A stretch of DNA of 64,000 nucleotides, taken from Flavobacterium sp. HBTb2-11-1. Its GTDB lineage: Bacteria; Bacteroidota; Bacteroidia; Flavobacteriales; Flavobacteriaceae. The first letter of the stretch is position 1; each line of letters opens with the position of its first letter. Positions 17,759-25,929 of this stretch are shown here, piece after piece. The notes beneath the pieces were generated by a model, which did not search any database, had not been told where the DNA came from, and worked only from the letters and a program-made list of their open reading frames with translations. The translations under genes and the position numbers were made by a program. The DNA is taken from NCBI RefSeq assembly GCF_009826975.1, contig NZ_WUMO01000001.1, positions 558,001-622,000 on the forward strand, given 5' to 3'.

Positions 17759-19063
17759 TTGGACCCAGAGCCCAGTTTACTTTTTTCTACCAATCTTGAC
17801 GCCAATTTAATTATTGGTTTCGTCGGAATATTTGTTTTGTTATTTCTTTCAGCAATCGTTTCTGGTGCTGAAGTTGCTCTTTTTTCTTTGTCACAGCAAG
17901 ATATCGACAATTCTTTAAACGATAATCCTGCAAAAGGAAAAATTATTTCAAATTTATTAGATAAGCCTAAAAAACTTCTAGCAACTTTATTGGTTGCAAA
18001 TAACTTCTTCAATATCGGGGTAGTGATCCTATTTGCGTATATAGGACAAAATATTTTTGCCAATGTAGGTTCGCCAGCTTTTAAATTTACGCTTGAAGTA
18101 ATTCTGGTTACTTTCCTGATTTTATTATTTGGCGAAGTGCTTCCTAAGGTTTATGCAAGCAGAAATAGCATTCGATTTGCCAAACGTGTCGCTTATCCGC
18201 TGGCATTTTTAGATAAAGTGCTTTCTCCGATCAGTTTGCCCATGCGTGCTGTTACGATATATTTTCAAAACAAATTAGGAAAGCAAAAAAGTAATTTTTC
18301 TGTCAATCAACTTTCTCAGGCATTGGAACTTACCGATTCGGAAGGGACTTCAACAGAAGAACAGAAAATCCTTGAAGGAATTGTTTCTTTTGGAAATACC
18401 GATACAAAGCAGGTAATGAGTCCAAGAATTGATATTTTTGCATTGGAAATATCAGAAACATTCGCAGAAATTTATCCTAAAATAATTGAAACAGGATTTT
18501 CAAGAATTCCAGTTTATCGAGATAATATTGATCAAATTGAAGGCGTTCTTTTCGTAAAAGATTTACTGCCTCATATTGATAAAGAAGAATTTGATTGGAC
18601 TTCTTTAATTCGTGAAGCTTTCTTTGTTCCTGAGAATAAAAAGCTGGATAATCTTTTAAAAGATTTTCAAAGCCTAAAAAGCCATTTAGCCATTGTGGTT
18701 GACGAATATGGAGGAACGTCTGGATTGGTTTCTTTAGAAGATGTTATCGAAGAAATTGTAGGCGATATTAGTGATGAATTTGATGATGAAAATCTGAACT
18801 TCTCGCAAATTGATGAAAATAATTTTCTTTTTGAAGGAAAAATAAACCTGAAAGATTTCTACAGAATTGTAGATGTTGACGAAGATGTTTTTGAGGCTCA
18901 CAAAGGAGAAGCTGAAACATTGGCTGGATTTATTCTGGAAATTTTAGGTAATTTTCCGAAAAAAGATCAAAAAGTGCCTTTTGAAAACTGTATTTTCACC
19001 GTAGAAACAGTAGACAAAAAGCGTGTAAAACAAATAAAAGTAACCATAAATAAAAATGCTTAA
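17759..19063 (+). CDS. gldE: gliding-associated CorC/CNNM-like membrane protein GldE
   Basis: This inner membrane protein of 434 residues is needed for or supports gliding motility; GldE is known to be similar to CorC/haemolysin-type CNNM proteins. The order of domains is: N-terminal CNNM (DUF21) region with about four membrane segments (roughly 20-165, with VSGAEVALFSL), paired CBS domains (about 205-335, including VMSPRIDIFALE and IVVDEYGGTSGLVSLEDVIEEIVGDI), and a CorC_HlyC domain at the C-terminus. The start is TTG at 17759 because the nearby ATG at 17752 is out of frame. The end overlaps gldD by 8 bp, which implies translational coupling. Confidence 0.9.
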   Translation: MDPEPSLLFSTNLDANLIIGFVGIFVLLFLSAIVSGAEVALFSLSQQDIDNSLNDNPAKGKIISNLLDKPKKLLATLLVANNFFNIGVVILFAYIGQNIFANVGSPAFKFTLEVILVTFLILLFGEVLPKVYASRNSIRFAKRVAYPLAFLDKVLSPISLPMRAVTIYFQNKLGKQKSNFSVNQLSQALELTDSEGTSTEEQKILEGIVSFGNTDTKQVMSPRIDIFALEISETFAEIYPKIIETGFSRIPVYRDNIDQIEGVLFVKDLLPHIDKEEFDWTSLIREAFFVPENKKLDNLLKDFQSLKSHLAIVVDEYGGTSGLVSLEDVIEEIVGDISDEFDDENLNFSQIDENNFLFEGKINLKDFYRIVDVDEDVFEAHKGEAETLAGFILEILGNFPKKDQKVPFENCIFTVETVDKKRVKQIKVTINKNA

Positions 19064-19616
19064 TAAAATACTTTCAATAACAACAATTTTGCTTGCTCTA
19101 ACGGTTATAAGCTGTAAAAATGATGTTCTGCCTAAACCAGCTAGTTTCCTGCGATTAGATTATCCAGAAGCAAAATATGTGAATTTTGAAAACACTTGCC
19201 CGTTCACTTTTCAAATGAATGAAGATGCTATTATAAAAGGCGAAAAAGAATGCGGTTTTGCAATCACGTATCCAAAGATGAAAGCGACGATTTATTTGAC
19301 GTACAAGCCAGTAAATGGCAATATTGATAAATTACTGCGCGACGCTCAAAAACTAACGTATGAGCACGTTATTAAAGCCGATGATATTCTAGAACAGCCG
19401 TATTTAAATCCTCAAAAAAAGGTTTACGGAATGTTTTATCAGGTTGATGGAAATGCAGCGACAAATTCTCAGTTTTACGTTACAGACAGTACAAAACACT
19501 TTTTAATTGGTTCGATGTACTTTTATGCAAAACCAAACTTCGATTCGATTATGCCTGCTGCGAGTTATGTTAAGAACGATATGCAGCGTTTAATGGAAAC
19601 GTTGAAATGGAAATAA
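19056..19616 (+). CDS. gldD: gliding motility lipoprotein GldD
   Basis: This 186-residue lipoprotein is required for gliding and type IX secretion in Flavobacterium johnsoniae. The signal peptide ends in a lipobox (TVISC, Cys21). The mature part is a single domain, with PKPASFLRLDYP just after the lipidated Cys and CPFTFQMNEDA and FAITYPKMKATIYLTY further in. It overlaps gldE and is followed directly by a strong terminator, so it ends the mutY-ssb-gldE-gldD transcript. The identification rests on sequence and on the conserved gene order. Confidence 0.93.
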   Translation: MLNKILSITTILLALTVISCKNDVLPKPASFLRLDYPEAKYVNFENTCPFTFQMNEDAIIKGEKECGFAITYPKMKATIYLTYKPVNGNIDKLLRDAQKLTYEHVIKADDILEQPYLNPQKKVYGMFYQVDGNAATNSQFYVTDSTKHFLIGSMYFYAKPNFDSIMPAASYVKNDMQRLMETLKWK

Positions 19617-19644
19617 AAAAGGAATCCAATTGGATTCCTTTTTT
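19615..19644 (+). terminator. intrinsic terminator after gldD
   Basis: A perfect palindrome with core GGAATCCAATTGGATTCC (19621-19638) is flanked by A6 and T7. It overlaps the gldD stop codon region and could act on both strands. Confidence 0.88.
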
Positions 19645-19682
19645 TATCGCAATTGTTTTTTCATTTTTAATATTAGGGTTTC

Positions 19683-19850
19683 ATTCCGTAGGAATGTTTC
19701 GTTGGTAGAAAAATCAACCGGATATTTTACGTTCCGTAGGAACGTTTGATATACAGAATTGTAAAAAAAATGTCAAAACCAGACGTTTCCGACGGAACGT
19801 AAAAATCCATGATAATATAATTTTCTACCAACGAAATGTTCCTACGGAAC
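19683..19850. repeat. nested inverted repeat with four REP-like palindromic cores
   Basis: Outer arms 19683-19712 and 19821-19850 match in 27 of 30 positions as inverted repeats. Inner arms 19725-19745 and 19783-19804 also pair, with one mismatch and one indel. Each arm holds a 13-nt palindrome of the form TTCCKAMGGAA (19683-19695, 19731-19743, 19786-19798, 19838-19850). The whole could fold into a large cruciform or a structured RNA. It has no coding capacity and looks like a non-autonomous mobile repeat. It fills most of the 305-bp gap between gldD and the HMA lipoprotein gene. Confidence 0.85.
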
Positions 19851-19865
19851 AGTGTAGAGTAAAAT

Positions 19866-19902
19866 AAAAATGGCTGTTTCTATTTTTGAAACAGCCATTT
19901 TT
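19866..19902 (-). terminator. intrinsic terminator of the HMA lipoprotein gene
   Basis: The stem TGGCTGTTTC / GAAACAGCCA is extended by A/T pairs, and on the minus strand it runs into a T-rich tract. It lies 20 bp after the stop codon at 19922. Confidence 0.87.
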
Positions 19903-19921
19903 ATTTCCTTGAAGTTCGAAT

Positions 19922-20299
19922 TTAAGACTTAAAATTCGAAACCTTATATGTTTTTCCGTCTCCAGTTTCTTGAACCACTTTAGTTAAAGATTCTGGATTT
20001 TGAATTGTTTTGTCAAAACTTACCGTTGCTGTTTTTTTGTCAAAATCCACAGTTGCTTTTTCAACTCCGTCAAGGTTTGCTAATTCTTCTTCGATGGTTT
20101 TAGCGCATCCAACAGCACAAGTCATTCCGTCAATTGTAAAGCTCGCAGTTTGAAGATTTTCAGCGGCGATTGGTTTGTGTTCTTTTGGAGCACTTTTTTC
20201 CTTATTTACAACTTCAAGACTTTTGTCTTCTGCTTTTTTACAGCCAACGAACACTAAACCGGTGATTGCTGCAGCGAATAAGATTTTTGAAATTTTCAT
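19922..20299 (-). CDS. heavy-metal-associated (HMA) domain lipoprotein
   Basis: This 125-residue protein has a lipobox (FVGC, Cys20), a short Lys/Glu-rich linker and one HMA domain (about 52-120). It probably binds copper or a related metal in the periplasm, by analogy with CopZ and MerP. The metal loop reads GMTCAVGCAK (Cys61 and Cys65), so it is CxxxC instead of the usual CxxC. The rest of the beta-alpha-beta pattern (VEKATVDFDKKTATVSFD) is normal. No copper ATPase lies beside it. A -7-like TAATTTTG is present upstream on the minus strand (20336-20343). Confidence 0.88.
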   Translation of the reverse strand: MKISKILFAAAITGLVFVGCKKAEDKSLEVVNKEKSAPKEHKPIAAENLQTASFTIDGMTCAVGCAKTIEEELANLDGVEKATVDFDKKTATVSFDKTIQNPESLTKVVQETGDGKTYKVSNFKS

Positions 20300-20392
20300 T
20301 ATATATTAAATTTTAGATTGCTAATTACTTGTTTGCAAAATTAATAAAAAGAGAGAGGTCAGTTCGTAAAATAATTACAAATTTGCAGTAAA

Positions 20393-21268
20393 ATGCAATT
20401 TATGGAAACAAAACAGTTAAAGTGGATTTACTTAGCGATTCTTTCTCTTATTTGGGGAAGCTCTTTTATTCTGATAAAAAAAGGATTGGTTGGTTTAACC
20501 GCTGTTCAAGTTGGATCGTTCCGCATTATTTTTGCTGCTTTGTTTTTGCTGATTGTAGGGTTTAATAGTCTAAAAAAGATTTCACGCCGTCAATGGAAAT
20601 TTGTTGCCATAACTTCGCTTTTCGGAACTTTTATGCCAGCGTATCTTTTTGCTATTGCAGAAACTCAGGTAAATAGTTCTATTGTGGCGATTTTAAATTC
20701 GCTAACGCCTTTAAATACTTTGGTTTTAGGAATTATAGCATTTGGAATTCAATTTCAAAAACGACAAGTTTTGGGCGTTTTTGTTGGACTTCTAGGATGT
20801 CTGCTTTTGGTTTTAAGTGGAGATTCTGCAAGTGGAACTCAAAATTATTTCTATGTCTTACTAGTGGTTATAGCAACGCTTAGTTATGCTATCAATGTAA
20901 ATCTGATTAAAAAATATCTACACGATTTAAATTCGGTGAGTATAACAACAGGAAATTTTGCGGTTTTACTTTTGCCTGCATTAATCATTTTAAGTACAAC
21001 CGATATTAGCCAGAAAATACATTTTGCAGAAACCCAGCATTCTATACTTTTTGTGGCAATTTTAGGTGTTCTAGGAACAGGAATCGCGAACATTCTGTTC
21101 TTTAAGCTGATTCAAATATCATCGCCAGTTTTTGCAACATCAGTAACGTATTTAATTCCGATCGTGGCATTTTTTTGGGGATTATTGGATAATGAATTCC
21201 TGACGCCAATTCAATCTGTTGGTGCTTTTATTATTTTGATTGGAGTTTATCTGTCGGCTAAGAAGTGA
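20393..21268 (+). CDS. EamA/DMT family transporter
   Basis: This inner membrane transporter of the drug/metabolite superfamily has 291 residues and about ten membrane segments in two EamA repeats. The first repeat starts WIYLAILSLIWGSSFILIKKGL. The second repeat (about 150-290) includes YVLLVVIATLSYAINVNLIKKYL and ends in SVGAFIILIGVYLSAKK. The substrate is unknown. ATG 20393 and ATG 20402 are both possible starts, and the second (METKQLKW) is the more typical. It is divergent from the HMA lipoprotein gene and has no operon partners. Confidence 0.9.
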   Translation: MQFMETKQLKWIYLAILSLIWGSSFILIKKGLVGLTAVQVGSFRIIFAALFLLIVGFNSLKKISRRQWKFVAITSLFGTFMPAYLFAIAETQVNSSIVAILNSLTPLNTLVLGIIAFGIQFQKRQVLGVFVGLLGCLLLVLSGDSASGTQNYFYVLLVVIATLSYAINVNLIKKYLHDLNSVSITTGNFAVLLLPALIILSTTDISQKIHFAETQHSILFVAILGVLGTGIANILFFKLIQISSPVFATSVTYLIPIVAFFWGLLDNEFLTPIQSVGAFIILIGVYLSAKK

Positions 21269-21355
21269 TTTTTGAATTATGAATTATAAATTAATGAGTT
21301 ATAAGTGGATTGGCTTCAACTCCACTCAGCCTGACAAACATGATGAAATAAAAAA

Positions 21356-21386
21356 GCTTTGTCAAAGTTTCGAACTTTGACAAAGC
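21356..21386 (-). terminator. intrinsic terminator of the M16 peptidase operon
   Basis: The stem GCTTTGTCAAAGTT / AACTTTGACAAAGC has 14 perfect pairs and a 3-nt loop. The A-run on the left gives a T-tract on the minus strand. An 8-bp repeat array (21387-21422) separates it from the stop codon. Confidence 0.85.
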
Positions 21387-21422
21387 CTTAAAATCTTAGT
21401 ACCTTAGTATCTTAGCGTCTTA
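21387..21422. repeat. 8-bp tandem array running into a stop codon
   Basis: Four units of the type CTTAGTAT (CTTAAAAT, CTTAGTAC, CTTAGTAT, CTTAGCGT) and a partial fifth unit end in the stop codon of the M16 protein (21420-21422 on the minus strand). Confidence 0.7.
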
Positions 21423-23468
21423 TAAAAAATCTTTCTCAGAAACTCCTTCGTTAATTTTGATATCAAACATTTTAATATCCAATTCAAAGCCAACATTTTG
21501 AACTAAGTTAAAAGGAACTTTAACGCCTTTTACTTCTTTGTAATCGTTGAAATTAGTGATTTGTTCAACTGATTTTCCGCCTTGTTCGCGAACTTTAGAT
21601 TCAGCTGTTTTTAATCCTGATTTAACGTCGTAATAATATTTTGTTTTGCCGTCTTTAATGACATAGGCATCGCTTCCGTTAATTGGTTCAATTCCTTCTA
21701 CTTTTAGATCGGTTCTTTTTACAAGCTGCAATTCTTCAAAAGGAGCTGCATTGGCTTTCATTTCAGCTAAATCTTCGCCTTCAAGGTTTTTTCTTTGCCC
21801 TTGCTGTTCAACGTAAGCGCCTTTTTCGTTAACTACCTGTTTCATTAAATTCATCGTTCCCATAGAAAGCGAAACCATCATTTTTCCTTTTGAATCTAAT
21901 TTAGATGTAAAAGTCAATGGAGTAGGAGCTTGAGGAATCGTTGTCGAGCCGTTCATGTATAATGTTTTCACGGCTGTAACTGCTTTTTCTCCTCCAATTG
22001 CATTGATATAGTTTTCGAAAACTGTTTTTGCTGTAATATCTTTTGGAGCTTCTTTTTTTGTAGAAGGTTTTTCAACTGGATTTCCATATTTGTCGAAATA
22101 CGAAATCGGAATTTGTAATTTTTCTAAACCAGGAAGCACATCAGTTCCTTTTCCGACAATAACAATTCGCATATTATCTAGTAAGAAATACTTGTTGGCA
22201 ACACGATAAATATCGTCTGCAGTAACATTGTTAATAGTTTGAATGTATTTTTCGTAAAAATCTGCAGGAAGCTTTTCTGTTTCAATATTTAAGGCATATC
22301 GTGCAACAGCTTGAGGTTTTTCTACCTGCATTACAAATCTACCAATGTAGCCTGCTTTTACATTTCTTAAAACTTCTGGATCAACTCTTTCGGTTCTAAT
22401 TCTTTTAATTTCTTTCACAAACTGAACAACTGCACTATCTGTTACCGTATTTCTAACAGCCGAAGAAGCTTTAAATTTAGTTACATATTTTCCGCTTCCA
22501 ATGCTTGAATTAGCTCCGTAAGTCCATGCGTGCTTCTCGCGAAGATTCATGTTTAAATAGCTATTAAAATCGCCTCCTAAAATTTGATTGGCAATAACTG
22601 CCGGGAAAAAATCTGGATCGCTCATTCTTAAATTAATAGTATTCACCAATGAAATTTCAGACTGAACGGCGTTTGGAACGTCAACAAAATCTATTTGCAA
22701 GTTTGAAACATTCGTCGGATTTGGATAAGTGTTTTTTGGAGCAGCTTGTTTTTTCCATCCGCTGAATAATTTTTCAACAGCTGTTTTTACCTCTTTAAAT
22801 TTTACATCGCCAATAACGACTAAATAAGCGTTTTCTGGAACAAAATAAGTGTTGTAATTGTTTTGAACATCTGCAAGCGTTACGTTTTTTACAGTTTCTT
22901 CAGAAAGATATTCCCCATTAGGGTGGTTTTTTCCAAAAGCTAAGACATCTACAACTCTATTTGAAATGGCAGGAACGCTTTTTTCGTCGGCTTTCAATCC
23001 TTCCAAAAGTTTTGCTTTTTCTTTGTCAAATTCTGCCTGAGTAAAATTTGGCTGTAATGCTCCTTCTGCCAAAAGTTCTAAAACACGTCCAGAATATTTT
23101 GATAATGTACTTGCATAAGCTCCTTGAGAAGTGAAATTGATATTAGCTCCATAAAAATCAATTTCTTCGTTAAAAGCTTCTTTAGTTGTTTTTTTAGTTC
23201 CGTTTCCAATTAAACTGCTGGTCAATTCATCAACCCCTTTTTTGTTGCCTTCAGTAAAAGGAGCATTGTCCAAAGTAAGTGTATAGCTCACTCTAGGCAA
23301 TTTGTGATTTTCAACAACCAAAACTTTCATGCCGTTTGCTAAAACAAAGGTCTGAGGTTTTTTGATGTTGACTACTGGGGCATTTCCTGGTTTGGGTTGT
23401 GGACGATCTTGTGCTTGCATAATTCCAGTTAGGAAAATAAGGATTAAAAAAGTATGTATTTTTTTCAT
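21420..23468 (-). CDS. M16 family peptidase, non-catalytic subunit with C-terminal LolA-like domain
   Basis: This 682-residue exported protein has a signal peptide (ILIFLTGIMQA). Two M16 domains cover about residues 30-460. It lacks the zinc motif HxxEH; the equivalent region reads GVDELTSSLIGNGT. It keeps the Arg/Tyr substrate-binding pair of the second subunit type (LREKHAWTYGANSS), so it should pair with the catalytic M16 protein encoded just upstream (12-bp gap). Residues about 485-682 form an extra domain with FENYINAIGG and YYYDVKSGLKTAES, resembling LolA-type lipoprotein carrier folds. Such fusions occur in Bacteroidota, but the role of the extra domain is unknown. Confidence 0.9.
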   Translation of the reverse strand: MKKIHTFLILIFLTGIMQAQDRPQPKPGNAPVVNIKKPQTFVLANGMKVLVVENHKLPRVSYTLTLDNAPFTEGNKKGVDELTSSLIGNGTKKTTKEAFNEEIDFYGANINFTSQGAYASTLSKYSGRVLELLAEGALQPNFTQAEFDKEKAKLLEGLKADEKSVPAISNRVVDVLAFGKNHPNGEYLSEETVKNVTLADVQNNYNTYFVPENAYLVVIGDVKFKEVKTAVEKLFSGWKKQAAPKNTYPNPTNVSNLQIDFVDVPNAVQSEISLVNTINLRMSDPDFFPAVIANQILGGDFNSYLNMNLREKHAWTYGANSSIGSGKYVTKFKASSAVRNTVTDSAVVQFVKEIKRIRTERVDPEVLRNVKAGYIGRFVMQVEKPQAVARYALNIETEKLPADFYEKYIQTINNVTADDIYRVANKYFLLDNMRIVIVGKGTDVLPGLEKLQIPISYFDKYGNPVEKPSTKKEAPKDITAKTVFENYINAIGGEKAVTAVKTLYMNGSTTIPQAPTPLTFTSKLDSKGKMMVSLSMGTMNLMKQVVNEKGAYVEQQGQRKNLEGEDLAEMKANAAPFEELQLVKRTDLKVEGIEPINGSDAYVIKDGKTKYYYDVKSGLKTAESKVREQGGKSVEQITNFNDYKEVKGVKVPFNLVQNVGFELDIKMFDIKINEGVSEKDFL

Positions 23469-23480
23469 GATTCGATATTC

Positions 23481-24803
23481 TTAGTTTTGAGATTTGGCTG
23501 TCGGAATATAATCTAAAATCAAACGCTGATTCGGGTTCAAATACTTCTTGGCAACTTCTCTAATTTCTTCTCTTGTAATTGAATGATAGATGTCGATTTC
23601 GGTATTGATCAAATTAACGTCTCCGTAAAGTAAATAATACGAAGCAAGATTTTCTGCAATTCCTTCTACGCTTGCATTGGCGTTTACATAATTGTTATCG
23701 AATTTGTTCTGTAATTTTTGATAATCTTTTTCAGAAATAAGATCGGTTTGGATTTTTACAATTTCCTCATCCATTTCTTTTAAAATATCATTGATTGTGT
23801 AGGGAGCCATCGGCAGGCCGTACAAAATGTATGTTCCGTAATCTTCTTGGCTAAATCCTACTGCGCCAATCTGTAACGCCATTTTTTTGTCATCAACTAT
23901 TTTTTTGTAAAGCTTAGAGCTTTTTCCATCGCTCAAATAAGAAGAAATTAAGTCTAAAACTCTCGCATCTCTAGTTTTCATCGAAGGTGTTCTGTACGAA
24001 GCTACAATCATCGGAATCTGAATATTCGGATCTTCGTAAGTTGCTTTAATGGTTTCAGTAATTGGTTCTTCAGTAAAGGTTTGCTTCTTAACTTCTTCGC
24101 CTTTCGGAATTGGTCCGAAATATTTCTGAATCCACTCTTTTGTTTTCGTTTTTTCAAAATCTCCAGCCACTACCAAAACGGCATTATTTGGCGTGTAGAA
24201 TTTTTTGTTAAAAGCCTGAAATTCTTCCAGAGTTGCTGCGTCCAAATCTTTCATTGAACCGATAGTCGTCCATCTGTAAGGGTGGTTTTTGAACATGTTT
24301 TTCTTAACCTCTGCCAAGATGTTTCCATACGGCTGATTATCGTAACGCATTCTTTTTTCCTCTTTTACGACTTCGTTTTGAGTATCAACTCCAATTTTAT
24401 TAATAATGGGATGCATCAATCTTTCAGACTCCATCCATAAACCAAGTTCTAAACTGTTAGAAGGAAAAACTTCATAATAATATGTTCGGTCATCAGTGGT
24501 ATTGGCATTATTTACCCCACCATTTGCCGTAACAATTTTCATCCATTCTCCACGCTTAATATTTTGGGTCCCTTCAAATAAAAGATGTTCAAAGAAGTGC
24601 GCAAATCCAGTTCTATCAGGACGTTCGTCTTTTGATCCAACATGGTACATTACCGACGTGATAACAACAGGAGCAGACGGATCATTGTGTAAAATGACAT
24701 GCAATCCATTGTCTAAATCGTATTCTTCAAAAGCTACTTTTTGGGCATGAGCCACTCCGCCAAGCATTAATGCTGCACTTAACATCATTATTGATTTTTT
24801 CAT
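23481..24803 (-). CDS. M16 family zinc peptidase, catalytic subunit
   Basis: This 440-residue exported metallopeptidase has a signal peptide (LSAALMLGGVAHA) and the inverted zinc motif HFFEH (His69, Glu72, His73). The distal ligand Glu lies in QNEVVKEEKR near residue 145. It resembles processing peptidase and pitrilysin-type B enzymes and probably degrades peptides in the periplasm as a heterodimer with the non-catalytic partner encoded downstream. A TATTTTTG -7 motif occurs on the minus strand at 24866-24873, without a clear -33. Confidence 0.93.
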   Translation of the reverse strand: MKKSIMMLSAALMLGGVAHAQKVAFEEYDLDNGLHVILHNDPSAPVVITSVMYHVGSKDERPDRTGFAHFFEHLLFEGTQNIKRGEWMKIVTANGGVNNANTTDDRTYYYEVFPSNSLELGLWMESERLMHPIINKIGVDTQNEVVKEEKRMRYDNQPYGNILAEVKKNMFKNHPYRWTTIGSMKDLDAATLEEFQAFNKKFYTPNNAVLVVAGDFEKTKTKEWIQKYFGPIPKGEEVKKQTFTEEPITETIKATYEDPNIQIPMIVASYRTPSMKTRDARVLDLISSYLSDGKSSKLYKKIVDDKKMALQIGAVGFSQEDYGTYILYGLPMAPYTINDILKEMDEEIVKIQTDLISEKDYQKLQNKFDNNYVNANASVEGIAENLASYYLLYGDVNLINTEIDIYHSITREEIREVAKKYLNPNQRLILDYIPTAKSQN

Positions 24804-25016
24804 AAAGATTAATAATTTTAAAATATCAACAAGAGTAGGTAGACAAGAGTTGATTTTGGTTACACCAAAAATAGTTTTTTTTAGTTATGTATTGCAGAAT
24901 TGTTTTCAAATAAATGCTATTTTAACAATCTTTTACTTTAAATTAATTTTGTTTTGTGTGTGGAACTGCTTGAAAAACAAGGTTTTTTTAGTAGAAAATA
25001 TTTTTGCTTTTATGGG

Positions 25017-25046
25017 TTGCATAGTAAATTATTAGTTGTATATTTG
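25017..25046 (+). promoter_or_regulatory. promoter of rplU-rpmA
   Basis: TTG (25017-25019), 19 bp, then TATATTTG (25039-25046) make an excellent match to the Bacteroidota consensus, about 30 bp before the rplU start. Confidence 0.85.
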
Positions 25047-25076
25047 CAACCTTAAAATTCAATAAATCAATTTGAT

Positions 25077-25514
25077 ATGTATGCAATCGTAGAGATAGCA
25101 GGGCAACAATTTAAAGTAAGCAAAGACTTAAAGGTTTATGTTCACCGTTTAGCTAATGAAGAAGGTTCAAAAGTTTCTTTTGACAAAGTTCTTTTATTAG
25201 ATGACAATGGAAATGTAACTTTAGGCGCCCCAGCTATAGAAGGTGCTTCAGTAGAAGCTAAAGTGTTACAACACTTAAAAGGAGATAAAGTTATCGTTTT
25301 CAAAAAGAAAAGAAGAAAAGGATACAAAAAAAGAAATGGTCACAGACAATATCTTACTCAAATTGTAATTGAAGGTATTACTGCAGCAGGAGGAACAAAA
25401 AAAGCGGCGACTAAAAAAGCAGTTGTAGCAGAAGAAGCAGCTACTGAAGAAGTAGAAGCTCCAAAAGCAAAAAAAGCAGCTCCAAAAGCAAAAAAAGAGA
25501 CTACTAAAGAATAA
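25077..25514 (+). CDS. rplU: 50S ribosomal protein bL21
   Basis: This large-subunit ribosomal protein has the bL21 core in the first 102 residues (MYAIVEIAGQQFKVSKDLKVYV, KKRRKGYKKRNGHRQYLTQIVIEGI). A tail of about 43 residues rich in Ala, Lys and Glu makes it 145 residues long compared with about 103 in Escherichia coli. Such tails are common in Bacteroidota bL21. It is followed 24 bp later by rpmA, the standard ribosomal pair, under one strong promoter. Confidence 0.97.
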   Translation: MYAIVEIAGQQFKVSKDLKVYVHRLANEEGSKVSFDKVLLLDDNGNVTLGAPAIEGASVEAKVLQHLKGDKVIVFKKKRRKGYKKRNGHRQYLTQIVIEGITAAGGTKKAATKKAVVAEEAATEEVEAPKAKKAAPKAKKETTKE

Positions 25515-25538
25515 TAACAATATTTAAACTCATACGTC

Positions 25539-25799
25539 ATGGCTCACAAGAAAGGTGTCGGTAGTTCGAAGAATGGTAGAGAATCAGAATCAAAACGTCT
25601 AGGCGTTAAGATTTATGGTGGTCAAGCTGCTATTGCTGGAAACATCATCGTTAGACAAAGAGGTTCAAAACACAATCCAGGTGAAAACGTTTACATCAGT
25701 AAAGATCACACTTTACATGCTAAAGTTGATGGAGTTGTTAAGTTCCAAAAGAAAAGAGATAACAAATCTTATGTATCTATTATCCCATTCGAGGCATAA
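25539..25799 (+). CDS. rpmA: 50S ribosomal protein bL27
   Basis: This 86-residue ribosomal protein starts [20 protein letters not shown], whose N-terminal tail reaches the peptidyl transferase centre, and continues with the conserved [18 protein letters not shown] and DHTLHA segments. No N-terminal extension of the cleaved Firmicutes type is present. It ends the rplU-rpmA operon, and a clear terminator follows. Confidence 0.97.
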   Translation: MAHKKGVGSSKNGRESESKRLGVKIYGGQAAIAGNIIVRQRGSKHNPGENVYISKDHTLHAKVDGVVKFQKKRDNKSYVSIIPFEA

Positions 25800-25820
25800 T
25801 AATCATAGATTACTTTTTAT

Positions 25821-25852
25821 AAAAAACCCGTTCTGAAAAGATCGGGTTTTTT
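25821..25852 (+). terminator. intrinsic terminator of rplU-rpmA
   Basis: AAAAAACCCG and CGGGTTTTTT close a stem with a GAAA loop and one T-T mismatch, followed by a T-rich tract. Confidence 0.88.
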
Positions 25853-25882
25853 ATTTTGTATGTTTTATAAGACTTTAAAACT

Positions 25883-25890
25883 TACATTTG
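25883..25890 (+). promoter_or_regulatory. candidate -7 element (TACATTTG)
   Basis: This is an exact TAnnTTTG match 39 bp upstream of the chosen start of the next gene. A TTG at 25856-25858 is 24 bp away, slightly longer than usual. Confidence 0.5.
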
Positions 25891-25929
25891 CTTTTTAGAA
25901 TTTGTGTTATATTTCTTAAATTTTTAAAG

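Noticed and set aside
25888..25929. TTG start giving a longer membrane protein
   Set aside because: The codon overlaps a TACATTTG -7 motif, and the signal peptide starts at 25930.
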